NCBI GenBank assembly: GCA_018057825.1
Contig: JAGPCY010000019.1
Span: 62,001 to 126,000, forward strand
From: Kofleriaceae bacterium
GTDB lineage: Bacteria; Myxococcota_A; Polyangia; Haliangiales; Haliangiaceae
Length of the DNA stretch: 64,000 nt
Direction: 5' to 3'
Below are positions 50,687 to 58,742 of the stretch, piece after piece. The notes beneath the pieces were generated by a model. The model saw only the letters and a program-made list of their open reading frames with translations. It did no database searches and was not told the DNA's origin. Position 1 is the first letter of the stretch. Each line of letters begins with the position of its first letter. The translations under genes and the position numbers were made by a program.

Positions 50687-51568
50687 CTACGGCGCGGCGC
50701 GCGCGACGACCCGGTCCTGGCTCGACACGACGACGCCGGCCGGGGTCTCGAGGGTGATCGCGAAGCCGGCGACCGCGCCGATCGGCAGCCGCGGCTCGAT
50801 CGTGATGACCTGCTCGCCGACGGCGCTGACGTCGAAGCGACCGCCGTCGACCGGGAAGCGCTCGTCGCGAGTGCGATCGACGATCCACACTTGGTAGCGC
50901 GCGACGGCGGGATCGTTGACGGCCAGGCCGGTCAGGCGCGCCTGCCCGCGCTGCCCGGTCGGGCTCCACACGACCTCGCCCGCGACCCCAGCGCCGGCGG
51001 CGTCGCCGCCCGGTCGCCAGCGCAGGGTGACCAGCTCCGACGCGGACGCGCCGGCGAAGGGCGCGGGACCGGCGACGCTCGGCGCGGTCGGGGGCGAGGC
51101 GGCTGGCCCGACGCCAGCGGGGCCACGGGTCAAGGCGACCGCGGCGACCGCCGCCGCCGCCAGCCAGCCCGAGGCCGCCAGGCCCCAGACCAGGCGGTTG
51201 CGACCCGCGCCGCCGCGCGGCGGGCGCGGCGCAGCCATCGAGCGGGTCGCGCGCGGGGCCGGCGCCGGAAGATCGGCCGCGACCGACGGCACCGACGGAG
51301 CGGTCGACAGCGCGCTGGTCGGCGGCGCGGCGACGGCGCGGGACCCCGGGGCGGCGGCGAGGAGCTTGGCGGCCAGCTCCGCCGGCAGCGGCTCGCGCGG
51401 GACCGCGGCGACCGCGACCGCGGCGGCCGCGAGGTCGAAGCTGTCGACGTCGGCGGCGCCCAGGCGCGCCAGCTCGGCGGTGGCCTCGGGGTCGAGGCCC
51501 TCGGTGGCGCGCTGCACTAGCAGCTCGTGGGCGCGCATGGTCTCGAGGTCAGTCAACGAGCGCTTCAT
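50687..51568 (-). CDS. RskA-like anti-sigma factor
   Basis: This 293-residue protein has an N-terminal helical region of the anti-sigma type (TDLETMRAHELLVQRATEGLDPEATAELARLG in part), a single membrane helix near residues 135-155, and a C-terminal domain with the RskA-type pattern YQVWIVD, FPVDGGRFDV and AGFAITLETPAG. RskA family proteins hold an ECF sigma factor at the membrane and release it by proteolysis. It starts four bases after the sigma gene and is divergent, as part of the sigma unit, from the fasciclin gene. Confidence 0.83.
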   Translation of the reverse strand: MKRSLTDLETMRAHELLVQRATEGLDPEATAELARLGAADVDSFDLAAAAVAVAAVPREPLPAELAAKLLAAAPGSRAVAAPPTSALSTAPSVPSVAADLPAPAPRATRSMAAPRPPRGGAGRNRLVWGLAASGWLAAAAVAAVALTRGPAGVGPAASPPTAPSVAGPAPFAGASASELVTLRWRPGGDAAGAGVAGEVVWSPTGQRGQARLTGLAVNDPAVARYQVWIVDRTRDERFPVDGGRFDVSAVGEQVITIEPRLPIGAVAGFAITLETPAGVVVSSQDRVVARAAP

Positions 51569-51572
51569 GACG

Positions 51573-52133
51573 TCACCGGACCTCGCCGTGATGACCGAGG
51601 AGCGCGGCGCGGATCGCCAGCAGTCCCCGCCGGAGGTGGGCCTTGACGGTGCCCAGGGGCATGCCCGTCTGGCTGGCGATCTCGCCGTGGGACAGGCCTT
51701 CGCAGGTCGACAGCACCAGCACCTGGCGCTGCTCGGGGCGGAGCTGGGCCAGGGCGCGCGACGCTTGGGCGGCCTCGGCCGCGACCTCGGGCCCGCTGCC
51801 ACCGTCGGCCACCGCCGGCCACTGGTCGACCGACTCGGCGGCGGGGTGGCGGCTGCGGCTGCGGCGCCGGTCGATCAGGCGGCGCCGCGCGATCATCGCC
51901 ACGAACGTGACCTCGGCGGCGACCGCGGGATCGAACCGGGCGGCGCTCTTCCAGAGATCGAGGAAGATCTCCTGGACCGCGTCGTCGGCGTCGGCCGGAT
52001 CGAAGCGGCGCGCCAGCGACCACACCAGGCTGCCGTACCGCTCGATCACGTCCTTGACCGCGGCGCGATCGCCGGCGGCCACCCGCGCGAGGAGCGCGGG
52101 CGCGGGCGGGTCGGCGTCGGGCTGGGCCACCAT
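51573..52133 (-). CDS. ECF sigma factor (SigK-like)
   Basis: This 186-residue protein has sigma region 2 (DADDAVQEIFLDLWKSAARFDP in part) and region 4 with LSHGEIASQTGMPLGTVKAHL. The ATG at 52133 removes a long Arg-rich extension seen in the same frame upstream. TACAGT lies 11 bases before this ATG and could be a -10 element. The neighbouring RskA-like gene and divergent fasciclin gene match the arrangement of the mycobacterial SigK-RskA-MPT70/MPT83 unit, which supports a SigK-type assignment. Confidence 0.82.
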   Translation of the reverse strand: MVAQPDADPPAPALLARVAAGDRAAVKDVIERYGSLVWSLARRFDPADADDAVQEIFLDLWKSAARFDPAVAAEVTFVAMIARRRLIDRRRSRSRHPAAESVDQWPAVADGGSGPEVAAEAAQASRALAQLRPEQRQVLVLSTCEGLSHGEIASQTGMPLGTVKAHLRRGLLAIRAALLGHHGEVR

Positions 52134-52508
52134 CGGACCGGCCGACTGTACCCGCAAAGGCGCCGCCGGGCCGAACCCGAACCGGGGGGCGGCGGAGGGC
52201 GCGACCGCGCGGATGACGTCGAGGCTGGCGGTGGCGGGAATCGTGACCTCCACCGATGGCTTCGCTGGCTGAGCGCGCTTGGATGCAGCGCGCCGGCGCG
52301 CCGTGGTCGATCGCGTGCGAGCGAGCCCGATCCGCGATCGATCGTGGACGATCCGCGGTCGATCTGCGCGATCGCGACGATCGCGTGCATCCAACCGGCG
52401 AGGTGCGGCGAAGTCCGCGGTGAACGTTTCGAATGATTTTCTTGCTCCTCTCTGCGGGCCACGGCCCCGGGGGCACGGAGCCAGCTCTAACCCACCGAGG
52501 ACCTACCG
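52134..52508. promoter_or_regulatory. Divergent control region, sigma factor / fasciclin lipoprotein
   Basis: This 375-base region has no supportable gene and contains many CGATC words and a repeated CGATCGCGTGC (two copies near 52309 and 52379). TGAAC at 52421-52425 followed by an AT-rich stretch ending in GATTTTCTTGC resembles an ECF-type promoter for the fasciclin gene, though the spacing was not checked by alignment. The GGATGCA/TGCATCC inverted pair near 52285 and 52386 is also notable. Confidence 0.45.
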
Positions 52509-53507
52509 ATGAACACGCTCACCTTGTCTCGCTTCGCCACCACCGCCGCCCTCGCTGTCACCCTCGTCGCGTGCGGCGACGACGGCGGCGACCTCAGCCC
52601 CGACGCGCCGGCCGGTCCGGTGTCGATCGTCGCCACCGCGCAGTCGACGCCGGAGCTGTCGACCCTGGTCGCCGCGGTGCAGTTCGCCAGCAACGACGGC
52701 GACCTGCTGAACCTGCTGTCGAGCCCCGGCACGCTCACCGTGTTCGCGCCGACCAACGCGGCCTTCGACGCCCTGGCGGTCGAGCTGACCGGCGTGCCGG
52801 GCACGACCGGCGCGGCGCTCCTCACCGAGGCAAATAAGCCGCTCCTGCGCGCCGTGCTCCAGTATCACGTGCTGACGTCGGAGGTCGCCTCGTCGGCGAT
52901 CCCGTTCGGGCTGCCGATCACCAGCGCGGAGGGCAGCGTCTTCAAGATCGACACCGGCACCCCGCCGGTCATCACCGACGGCCGCAACCGCACCGCCCGC
53001 ATCACCGCCACCGACATCGACGCGTCGAACGGCGTCGTGCACCTGATCGACAAGGTCATCCTGCCGGCCGACAAGAACGTCGTGCAGACGGCCCAGGCCC
53101 TGGCCGCAGCGAACCCGGCCGAGTTCACGATCCTCGTCGAGGCGGTGGTCGCGGCCGATCTGGCCGGGACGCTGAGCGGCGCCGGCCCGTTCACGGTGTT
53201 CGCGCCGACCGACGCCGCGTTCGCCGCGCTCCTCACCGAGCTCGGCGTGACCAAGGCCCAGCTCCTGGCCAACACCGCGCTCCTGACCCAGGTGCTGACC
53301 TACCACGTCGTCCCGGGCCGGGTGTTCAAGGCCGCGGTGCCGGTGGGCGCGGCGATCGCCACCGTCGAGACGGGCACGTTCACCGTCAACGCCAGCCTGC
53401 AGATCACCGACGAGCGCGGCCGCACCGCGCGGATCGTCGGCACCGACACCCTGACCTCGAACGGCGTCATCCACGTCCTCGACCGGGTCATCCTGCCGGC
53501 GCCGTGA
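52509..53507 (+). CDS. Two-domain fasciclin lipoprotein
   Basis: This 332-residue protein has a lipoprotein signal ending TLVAC (Cys22) and two fasciclin-like domains at about 45-185 and 190-330. Each holds a LTVFAPTNAAFDAL or FTVFAPTDAAFAAL segment and an IHVLDRVILP/VHLIDKVILP ending. Fasciclin domains mediate adhesion. Its position divergent from an ECF sigma/RskA-like pair suggests that this sigma factor controls it, as in the mycobacterial MPT70/MPT83 system. It is probably at the outer surface or periplasm. Confidence 0.88.
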   Translation: MNTLTLSRFATTAALAVTLVACGDDGGDLSPDAPAGPVSIVATAQSTPELSTLVAAVQFASNDGDLLNLLSSPGTLTVFAPTNAAFDALAVELTGVPGTTGAALLTEANKPLLRAVLQYHVLTSEVASSAIPFGLPITSAEGSVFKIDTGTPPVITDGRNRTARITATDIDASNGVVHLIDKVILPADKNVVQTAQALAAANPAEFTILVEAVVAADLAGTLSGAGPFTVFAPTDAAFAALLTELGVTKAQLLANTALLTQVLTYHVVPGRVFKAAVPVGAAIATVETGTFTVNASLQITDERGRTARIVGTDTLTSNGVIHVLDRVILPAP

Positions 53508-53551
53508 CGAGGTCGCGGCCGCGCCGGTTCGCGGCGAGCCTCGACTTGTCC

Positions 53552-53557
53552 TACCGT
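53552..53557 (+). promoter_or_regulatory. Candidate -10 element (TACCGT), hydrolase gene
   Basis: TACCGT ends six bases before the ATG of the hydrolase gene. The -35 region has only a weak TTCGCG near 53528. It matches the leaderless pattern. Confidence 0.42.
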
Positions 53558-53563
53558 CGGGCG

Positions 53564-54253
53564 ATGGTGAGCCCGATCGATCGAGCGACCGCGGTGACGA
53601 TCTCGAGCGAGGCGGGTCCGATCGCCGCGCGTCACTGGACGACCGAGACGTGCCACACGCTGTTCGTCCTCGGTCACGGCGCGGGCGCGGGCATGCACCA
53701 TCCGTTCATGGTCGCGATCGCGGCCGCGCTGGTCGAACGCGGCGTGGCGACCTTGCGGTGGGAGATGCCGGCCTTCACCGCCGGACGGCGGCTGGCGGAT
53801 CGGCCGGCGGTGGTGCGGCCCCTGGCGCGCGCGGCCTGCGCCTTCGCCCCGACCCTCGGCCCCGGCCTGCGCCTCATCGCGGGCGGCAAGTCGATGGGCG
53901 GGCGGATGACCTCCGAGGCCCAGGCGGCCGCGCCGATCCCGGGCCTCGCAGGGCTGGCGTTCCTCGGCTTCCCGCTCCACCCGGCCGGCGCGCCGGCGGT
54001 GACGCGCGCCGCCCACCTCGACGACGTCGCCGTCCCGATGCTGTTCGTCAGCGGCGACCGCGACGCCCTGGCGGAGCCCGGGCTCCTGGCCGGCGTGATC
54101 GCGCGGCTCGGGGCGCGCGCCACCCTGCGGACGATCCCCGGGGCCAACCACGGCCTCGAGGTCGGCCGGCGGGCCGGGCTCGATCCGATCGCGATCGCGG
54201 CGGGCGAGATCGCCACCTGGGCCGGCGCGCTCCCGGCCCCGCCGGTTCCTTGA
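53564..54253 (+). CDS. Alpha/beta hydrolase of the KANL3/Tex30-like type
   Basis: This 229-residue protein has the LGHGAGAGMHHP oxyanion/histidine motif, the nucleophile elbow GGKSMGGRM (Ser about residue 110), a VSGDRDALAEPG acid segment and a GANHGLE final histidine. KANL3/Tex30-type hydrolases have this order. The substrate is unknown; cytoplasmic esterase or dienelactone-hydrolase-like activity is plausible. The start is supported by TACCGT six bases upstream. The stop overlaps the -35 element of the next gene. Confidence 0.82.
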   Translation: MVSPIDRATAVTISSEAGPIAARHWTTETCHTLFVLGHGAGAGMHHPFMVAIAAALVERGVATLRWEMPAFTAGRRLADRPAVVRPLARAACAFAPTLGPGLRLIAGGKSMGGRMTSEAQAAAPIPGLAGLAFLGFPLHPAGAPAVTRAAHLDDVAVPMLFVSGDRDALAEPGLLAGVIARLGARATLRTIPGANHGLEVGRRAGLDPIAIAAGEIATWAGALPAPPVP

Positions 54254-54279
54254 CACGCCCGATCGGGCCGGCGAATCAT
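54250..54279 (+). promoter_or_regulatory. Candidate sigma-70-type promoter of the MerR-TPR gene
   Basis: TTGACA (54250-54255) and AATCAT (54274-54279) are 18 bases apart and AATCAT ends six bases before the GTG at 54286. TTGACA overlaps the stop codon of the hydrolase gene. This is the best -35/-10 pair in the window and again predicts a leaderless transcript. Confidence 0.55.
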
Positions 54280-54285
54280 CGCGCG

Positions 54286-55110
54286 GTGTGGTCGAGCTAC
54301 TCGCCCCGCCAGGCCGCGTCGCTGCTCGGGTTGCCCGAGTCGACGGTGCGCGGCCTCGCGCGGGCAGGGCTGATCAGCGGGCCGGCCGAACCGCCGCTGG
54401 CGCTGGGCTTCCGCGAGCTGGCCGCGCTGCGGGCGATCAAGGCCCTGCTCGACGCGGGCCTGACCCTGGCCCGGGTCCGGCGCGATCTGCGGACGCTGCG
54501 CCAGCGCCTCGGCCCGACCGCGTCGCTGGCCGAGCTGCCCCTCGAGGTCCAGGACGGCCGGGTCGCGGTCCGCGGTGAGCCGGCGCCGGTCAGCGGCCAG
54601 CTCTCGCTGCCGTTCGCGCCGCGCGTCGCCGCGCCCAACCCGGCCGGCGAGCTGCGCGATCTGCCGAGCCGTGGACCGATCGCCCCCGAGCCGGCGCCCG
54701 CGCTGACCGGCGACGACTGGTTCGAGCGCGCGATCGCCCTCGAGGAGCACGACGTCGAGGCCGCGATCGACGCCTACCGGCGCGCGATCCGCCTGCGCCC
54801 CGATCACGTCGAGGCGCTGATCAACCTGGGCCGCCTGCACGCCGAGGCCGGTCAGGCCGACGCCGCCAACGACTGCTTCGCCCAGGCCCTGGCCCTCGAC
54901 CCGGCCGACGCCACCGCGCTGTACAACCTGGGCGTCGTGGCCCAGGACAGCGGCCGCGAGGCCGACGCGATCATCTACTACACGCGGGCCCTCGAGCTCG
55001 ACGCCGGCCTGGCCGAGGCCCACTACAACCTGGCCACGCTGTTCGATCAGAGCGGCGACGCGCGCTCGGCGATCCGCCACATCAACGAGTACCGCAAGCT
55101 CACGCGATAG
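54286..55110 (+). CDS. MerR-like HTH protein with TPR repeats
   Basis: This 274-residue protein starts with a MerR-like helix-turn-helix ([27 protein letters not shown] in part), which reads as residues ~6-75, then an acidic linker. The C-terminal ~130 residues form three TPR-like units ([27 protein letters not shown] in part; then [24 protein letters not shown]). It may sense a partner protein through the TPR part and bind DNA through the first part. GTG 54286 fits both the MerR start and the upstream promoter. Confidence 0.8.
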   Translation: MWSSYSPRQAASLLGLPESTVRGLARAGLISGPAEPPLALGFRELAALRAIKALLDAGLTLARVRRDLRTLRQRLGPTASLAELPLEVQDGRVAVRGEPAPVSGQLSLPFAPRVAAPNPAGELRDLPSRGPIAPEPAPALTGDDWFERAIALEEHDVEAAIDAYRRAIRLRPDHVEALINLGRLHAEAGQADAANDCFAQALALDPADATALYNLGVVAQDSGREADAIIYYTRALELDAGLAEAHYNLATLFDQSGDARSAIRHINEYRKLTR

Positions 55111-55345
<235 letters not shown>

Positions 55346-55421
55346 TGGGTGCGCCGCGATCACAACAGGATCGCAACATCCGGGCAGGCCCAGGCGGCGT
55401 ACCAAGGACGCGAGGAGTCCC

Positions 55422-55715
55422 ATGTCTCGCATCCACGCCTTGATCGCCTCGCTCATGTCGCTCGCGCTGACCGCGGCCTGCGGCAGCACCACCGCCCCGG
55501 CGGCCGACGCCGGCGCTGACGCCGCGGTCGACGCCGCGGTCGACGCCGCGGTCGACGCCACCCCGGCCGGCCCGTCGCGGGCCGCGCTCACCGCGGGCGG
55601 CCGGCTCGCCGGCGGCAGCCTGGTGGTCGACGTCGCGATCGCTCCGCCGCCGGCCGCCGCGCCGCTGACTGGCGGCGCCGTGGTCGTCACCCCCGCTCAC
55701 CCCATCGCTCGCTGA
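55422..55715 (+). CDS. Small lipoprotein, 97 aa
   Basis: The signal peptide ends LTAAC (Cys20), followed by an acidic Ala/Asp-rich linker with three VDAA repeats that suits a surface lipoprotein. The last ~45 residues are Ala/Gly/Pro-rich and have no known domain. A GAGGAG Shine-Dalgarno sequence lies upstream. It ends 10 bases before the next gene, so the two are probably co-expressed. Confidence 0.62.
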   Translation: MSRIHALIASLMSLALTAACGSTTAPAADAGADAAVDAAVDAAVDATPAGPSRAALTAGGRLAGGSLVVDVAIAPPPAAAPLTGGAVVVTPAHPIAR

Positions 55716-55725
55716 AAGGAATCCC

Positions 55726-56967
55726 ATGCGCACGTCTTCGTCCTTGTCCCTCGCGGTCGCCGCCGCGGCGCTCGCCGTCGCCGGCTCCGCCCACGCCGTC
55801 CCCGAAACCCTCGGCTTGTCGGCCCGCATCGTCGACGGTGGCACCCCGGTCACCGGACCGCAGACCATCGTCGTTCGCATCCACGATCAAGCCAGCGGCG
55901 GCACCCCGGTGTGGACCGAGTCGGTGACCGCGACCGCGGCCGACGGCCTGGTCCACCTGACACTCGGCGCCACCAGCCCGCTGACCGACGCGGTGATCGA
56001 CGGTGGTCCGCTGTGGGTCGAGCTCCAGGTCGGCAGCACGGTCTTGGCCCCGCGCCTGGCGGTGACCAGCGCGCCGTACGCGCTGCGCGCCGGGGTCGCC
56101 GAGGACGCCGAGCGCCTGGCCGGCCAGCCGGCCACCGCGTTCGCCGCGGCCGCCCACGGTCACGCCGGCACCTACCTGCCGGTCGGCGCGGCGCTGGCCT
56201 GCACCGGCACCGCCAAGGTGATCGGCCTCGACGGCGCGACCGGCTCGGTGGTGTGTGGACCGGATGCCGTGGGCCCGAGCTACACCGCGGGGCTCGGGCT
56301 GACGATGCCGACCGCCACCAGCTTCGCGGTCAACTTCGGGACCAGCGGCACCGCGACCGCGGTGGCGCGGGCCGACCACAACCACGCCGGCGTCTACCTG
56401 CCCGTGGGCACGACCCTGGCGTGCCCGGCCGGGCAATACGCCACCGGCCTCCAGCCGAGCGGCAGCGTGAGCTGCGCGGCCGCGCCCGCCGCCGACATCA
56501 CCGACGTCACCGCCGGCGCCGGGTTGACCGGCGGTGGCTCGTCGGGCGCGGTCGCGCTGGCGGTGGCCTTCGGCGCCTCGGGCACCGCGACCACGGTCGC
56601 GCGCTCGGACCACAGCCACCCGGCGACCTGTCCGGTCGGGTACACGACCCACGCCGCGGCCGGCGCGACCTCGTCGCTGTGCTCGAAGCGCGTGGCCGCG
56701 CCCAACATCACCTGGAACAACGCGGCGACCGCTTGCTACGCCAACCACAACGGCGGCCACCTGTGCAGCTACAACGAGCTGCGCATCGCCGCGACGGTGT
56801 CGCCGACGCAGGTGCTGAGCGTCGGGTTCTGGATGGGCGACCGGGTCGCCGACGACTGGGTCCTGCGGGTCAACGGCAGCGACGCCAACAACTTCGACGA
56901 GGCGATCGAGATCGTCGCGACCCCGGTGGTCACCGGCGGCTACTACTGCTGCCAGCGCGCGCAGTGA
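55726..56967 (+). CDS. Exported surface protein of unknown family, 413 aa
   Basis: The signal peptide ends GSAHA. The N-terminal part (~30-120) is a beta-rich domain with a SAPYALRAGVAEDAE transition. The middle carries two or three glycine/threonine-rich segments around ADHNHAGVYLPVG and SDHSHPATCP, of the type common in tail-fibre-like and surface proteins. The Cys-rich C-terminus ends YYCCQRAQ. Such proteins are frequent in this kind of bacterium, but their ligands are unknown. GAAAGGA lies seven bases before the ATG. Confidence 0.7.
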   Translation: MRTSSSLSLAVAAAALAVAGSAHAVPETLGLSARIVDGGTPVTGPQTIVVRIHDQASGGTPVWTESVTATAADGLVHLTLGATSPLTDAVIDGGPLWVELQVGSTVLAPRLAVTSAPYALRAGVAEDAERLAGQPATAFAAAAHGHAGTYLPVGAALACTGTAKVIGLDGATGSVVCGPDAVGPSYTAGLGLTMPTATSFAVNFGTSGTATAVARADHNHAGVYLPVGTTLACPAGQYATGLQPSGSVSCAAAPAADITDVTAGAGLTGGGSSGAVALAVAFGASGTATTVARSDHSHPATCPVGYTTHAAAGATSSLCSKRVAAPNITWNNAATACYANHNGGHLCSYNELRIAATVSPTQVLSVGFWMGDRVADDWVLRVNGSDANNFDEAIEIVATPVVTGGYYCCQRAQ

Positions 56968-56974
56968 TCCGGCC

Positions 56975-57988
56975 TCACGCCGGCGCGCGCGGCACGGTGA
57001 CGGTGACGCGCAGCCCGCCCAGCGGCGAACGCGCGAAGGCCAACGTGCCGCCGTGGCGAGCCACGATCGAGCGCACGATCGCCAGGCCCAGGCCGTGACC
57101 ACCGGTGGTCCGGCTGCGCGACGGATCGAGGCGCGCCAGGCGGCGGCCCAGGAGGTCGAGCTCTCCGTCGGCCACTCCGGGCCCGGCGTCGTCGACGGTG
57201 ATCACGGCGTCGCGGTCGGCGGCGGCCAGCGTGACCTCGACCGCGCCGTCGCCGGCGTGGCGGCGGGCGTTCGACAGCAGGTTGTCGAGCACCTGCTCGA
57301 GGCGCATGGCGTCGACGGTGGCGGTCACCGCGGTCAGCCGACAGGTCGCGATCGGCCCGCCGGTCACCGCGGCCCGGGCCACCGCGGCCTCGACGAGCGG
57401 CGCCAGCTCGATCGGCGCGCGCTCCAGCTCGAGGTCGGGCTCATCGAGGGCGGCCAGGTCGCGCAGGTCGGCGGTCAGGCGCTCGAGGCGGGCCAGCTCG
57501 CGCTCGAGGAGCTCGAGCATGCGCGCGCGATCGCCGGTGCCGTGCTTGAGCGCCGCGCCCAGGCCGAGCAAGGTCGAGGTCGGGGTCGCCAGCTCGTGGG
57601 CCAGGTCGGCGAACAACCGGCGCCGCTCGCGATCGGCGCCGCGGATCTCGTCGAGCGAGCGGGCCAGGGCGTCGGCCATGGCTCGGAACCCGACGCGCAG
57701 CCCGAGGAAGTCCTTGCCCGCGGTGGCGGCCGGCAGCTCGGCGGAGAAGTCGCCGGCGGCCAGGCGGCGGTAGGCGTCGATCACCGGCACGGTCAAGCGC
57801 CCGACGACGAAGCGGGTGAGCAGGTAGACGATCGCGATCGGCACCGCGAGGAGCGCGAGCAACGCGACGGTGGCGCCTGGGCTCGGCCGGGCCAGGGCCA
57901 CGATCGCGAGCGCCAGCGCGAGCTGGGTCACGGCGGCGACCGCGGCCAGCTTGACCGGCAGCGACAGGCCGGCGCCGCGCGGGGTCAC
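56975..57988 (-). CDS. Membrane sensor histidine kinase
   Basis: This 337-residue protein has two N-terminal membrane helices (~12-32 and ~40-60), a HAMP-like region, the dimerization helix with phospho-acceptor His131 (LAHELATP), and an ATPase domain with the N box (NLLSNARRH), DAGPG and GGHGLGLAIV motifs. There is no large periplasmic domain, so the signal may be sensed in the membrane. The GTG at 57988 overlaps the response-regulator stop (GTGA); together they are a standard two-component pair. Confidence 0.9.
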   Translation of the reverse strand: MTPRGAGLSLPVKLAAVAAVTQLALALAIVALARPSPGATVALLALLAVPIAIVYLLTRFVVGRLTVPVIDAYRRLAAGDFSAELPAATAGKDFLGLRVGFRAMADALARSLDEIRGADRERRRLFADLAHELATPTSTLLGLGAALKHGTGDRARMLELLERELARLERLTADLRDLAALDEPDLELERAPIELAPLVEAAVARAAVTGGPIATCRLTAVTATVDAMRLEQVLDNLLSNARRHAGDGAVEVTLAAADRDAVITVDDAGPGVADGELDLLGRRLARLDPSRSRTTGGHGLGLAIVRSIVARHGGTLAFARSPLGGLRVTVTVPRAPA

Positions 57989-58668
57989 GCCGCCCCCAGG
58001 CGATACCCGGCGCCCGCGACCGCGTGGATCGGCGCGGCGGTGGCGGTCGCGGCCTCGAGCTTGCGCCGCAGGCGGGTGACGTGGCAGTCGACGTTGCGGG
58101 CGTAGCCGTCGTTGCTGGTGCCGAAGACGTCGCGCAGGAGCTGGCGGCGGGTCAGGACCACGCCGGGCTGGCGGACCAGCTCCCACAGGAGCGCGAACTC
58201 GGTCGGGGTCAGGGCCAGCCGACGCTCGCCGACCACCGCCTCGCGCCGCCCGCGATCGACGACGATCGCGCCCCAGCGCGCGATCGCGCCACCCGGCTCG
58301 CCCAGGCGGCGCGCGACCGCCGCCAGCCGGGCCAGGAGGATCGGCGGCGCGAAGGGCTTCACCACGTAGTCGTCGGCGCCGGCGTCGAGCCCGATCACGA
58401 CGTCGGCGTCGGCGCCGCGGGCGGTCACCATGACCACGCCCGGGGTCGGCTGGAACCGAGCGCGCAGCTCGCGGCACACCTCGAGGCCATCGCCGCCGGG
58501 CAGGTTCAGGTCGAGCACGACCAGCGCCGGGCGGGTCCGGGTGGCGGCGGCCAGGGCGGCGGCGCCGTCGCCGACCGCCTCGACGACGTAGCCGGCGGCG
58601 GCCAGGTGACAGGCCGTGACCTCGCGCAGGGCCAGATCGTCCTCGACCAGGAGGACCCGATGCGACAT
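57985..58668 (-). CDS. OmpR-family response regulator
   Basis: This 227-residue protein has a receiver domain with Asp10 and Asp11, phospho-acceptor Asp53 (VLDLNLPGG) and the conserved Lys of YVVKPF. A winged-helix DNA-binding domain follows (RRQLLRDVFG, then DCHVTRLRRKLE and GYRLG). It is coupled to the histidine kinase gene by a GTGA overlap. TACCGT seven bases before the ATG is the likely -10 element. Confidence 0.92.
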   Translation of the reverse strand: MSHRVLLVEDDLALREVTACHLAAAGYVVEAVGDGAAALAAATRTRPALVVLDLNLPGGDGLEVCRELRARFQPTPGVVMVTARGADADVVIGLDAGADDYVVKPFAPPILLARLAAVARRLGEPGGAIARWGAIVVDRGRREAVVGERRLALTPTEFALLWELVRQPGVVLTRRQLLRDVFGTSNDGYARNVDCHVTRLRRKLEAATATAAPIHAVAGAGYRLGAA

Positions 58669-58675
58669 CGGTGGG

Positions 58676-58681
58676 ACGGTA
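58676..58681 (-). promoter_or_regulatory. Candidate -10 element (TACCGT), two-component operon
   Basis: On the minus strand TACCGT ends seven bases before the ATG at 58668. No strong -35 box is visible. Confidence 0.45.
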
Positions 58682-58730
58682 CCATCGGTCGCGGCGCGGT
58701 CGGCGGTGGCGCGGCGGCGGGTCGATGCGC

Positions 58731-58736
58731 TACCAA
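58731..58736 (+). promoter_or_regulatory. Candidate -10 element (TACCAA), peptidase gene
   Basis: TACCAA ends six bases before the ATG at 58743. It departs from TANNNT at the last base but keeps the spacing, and it supports 58743 over the in-frame ATG at 58725. Confidence 0.35.
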
Positions 58737-58742
58737 CCGAGG

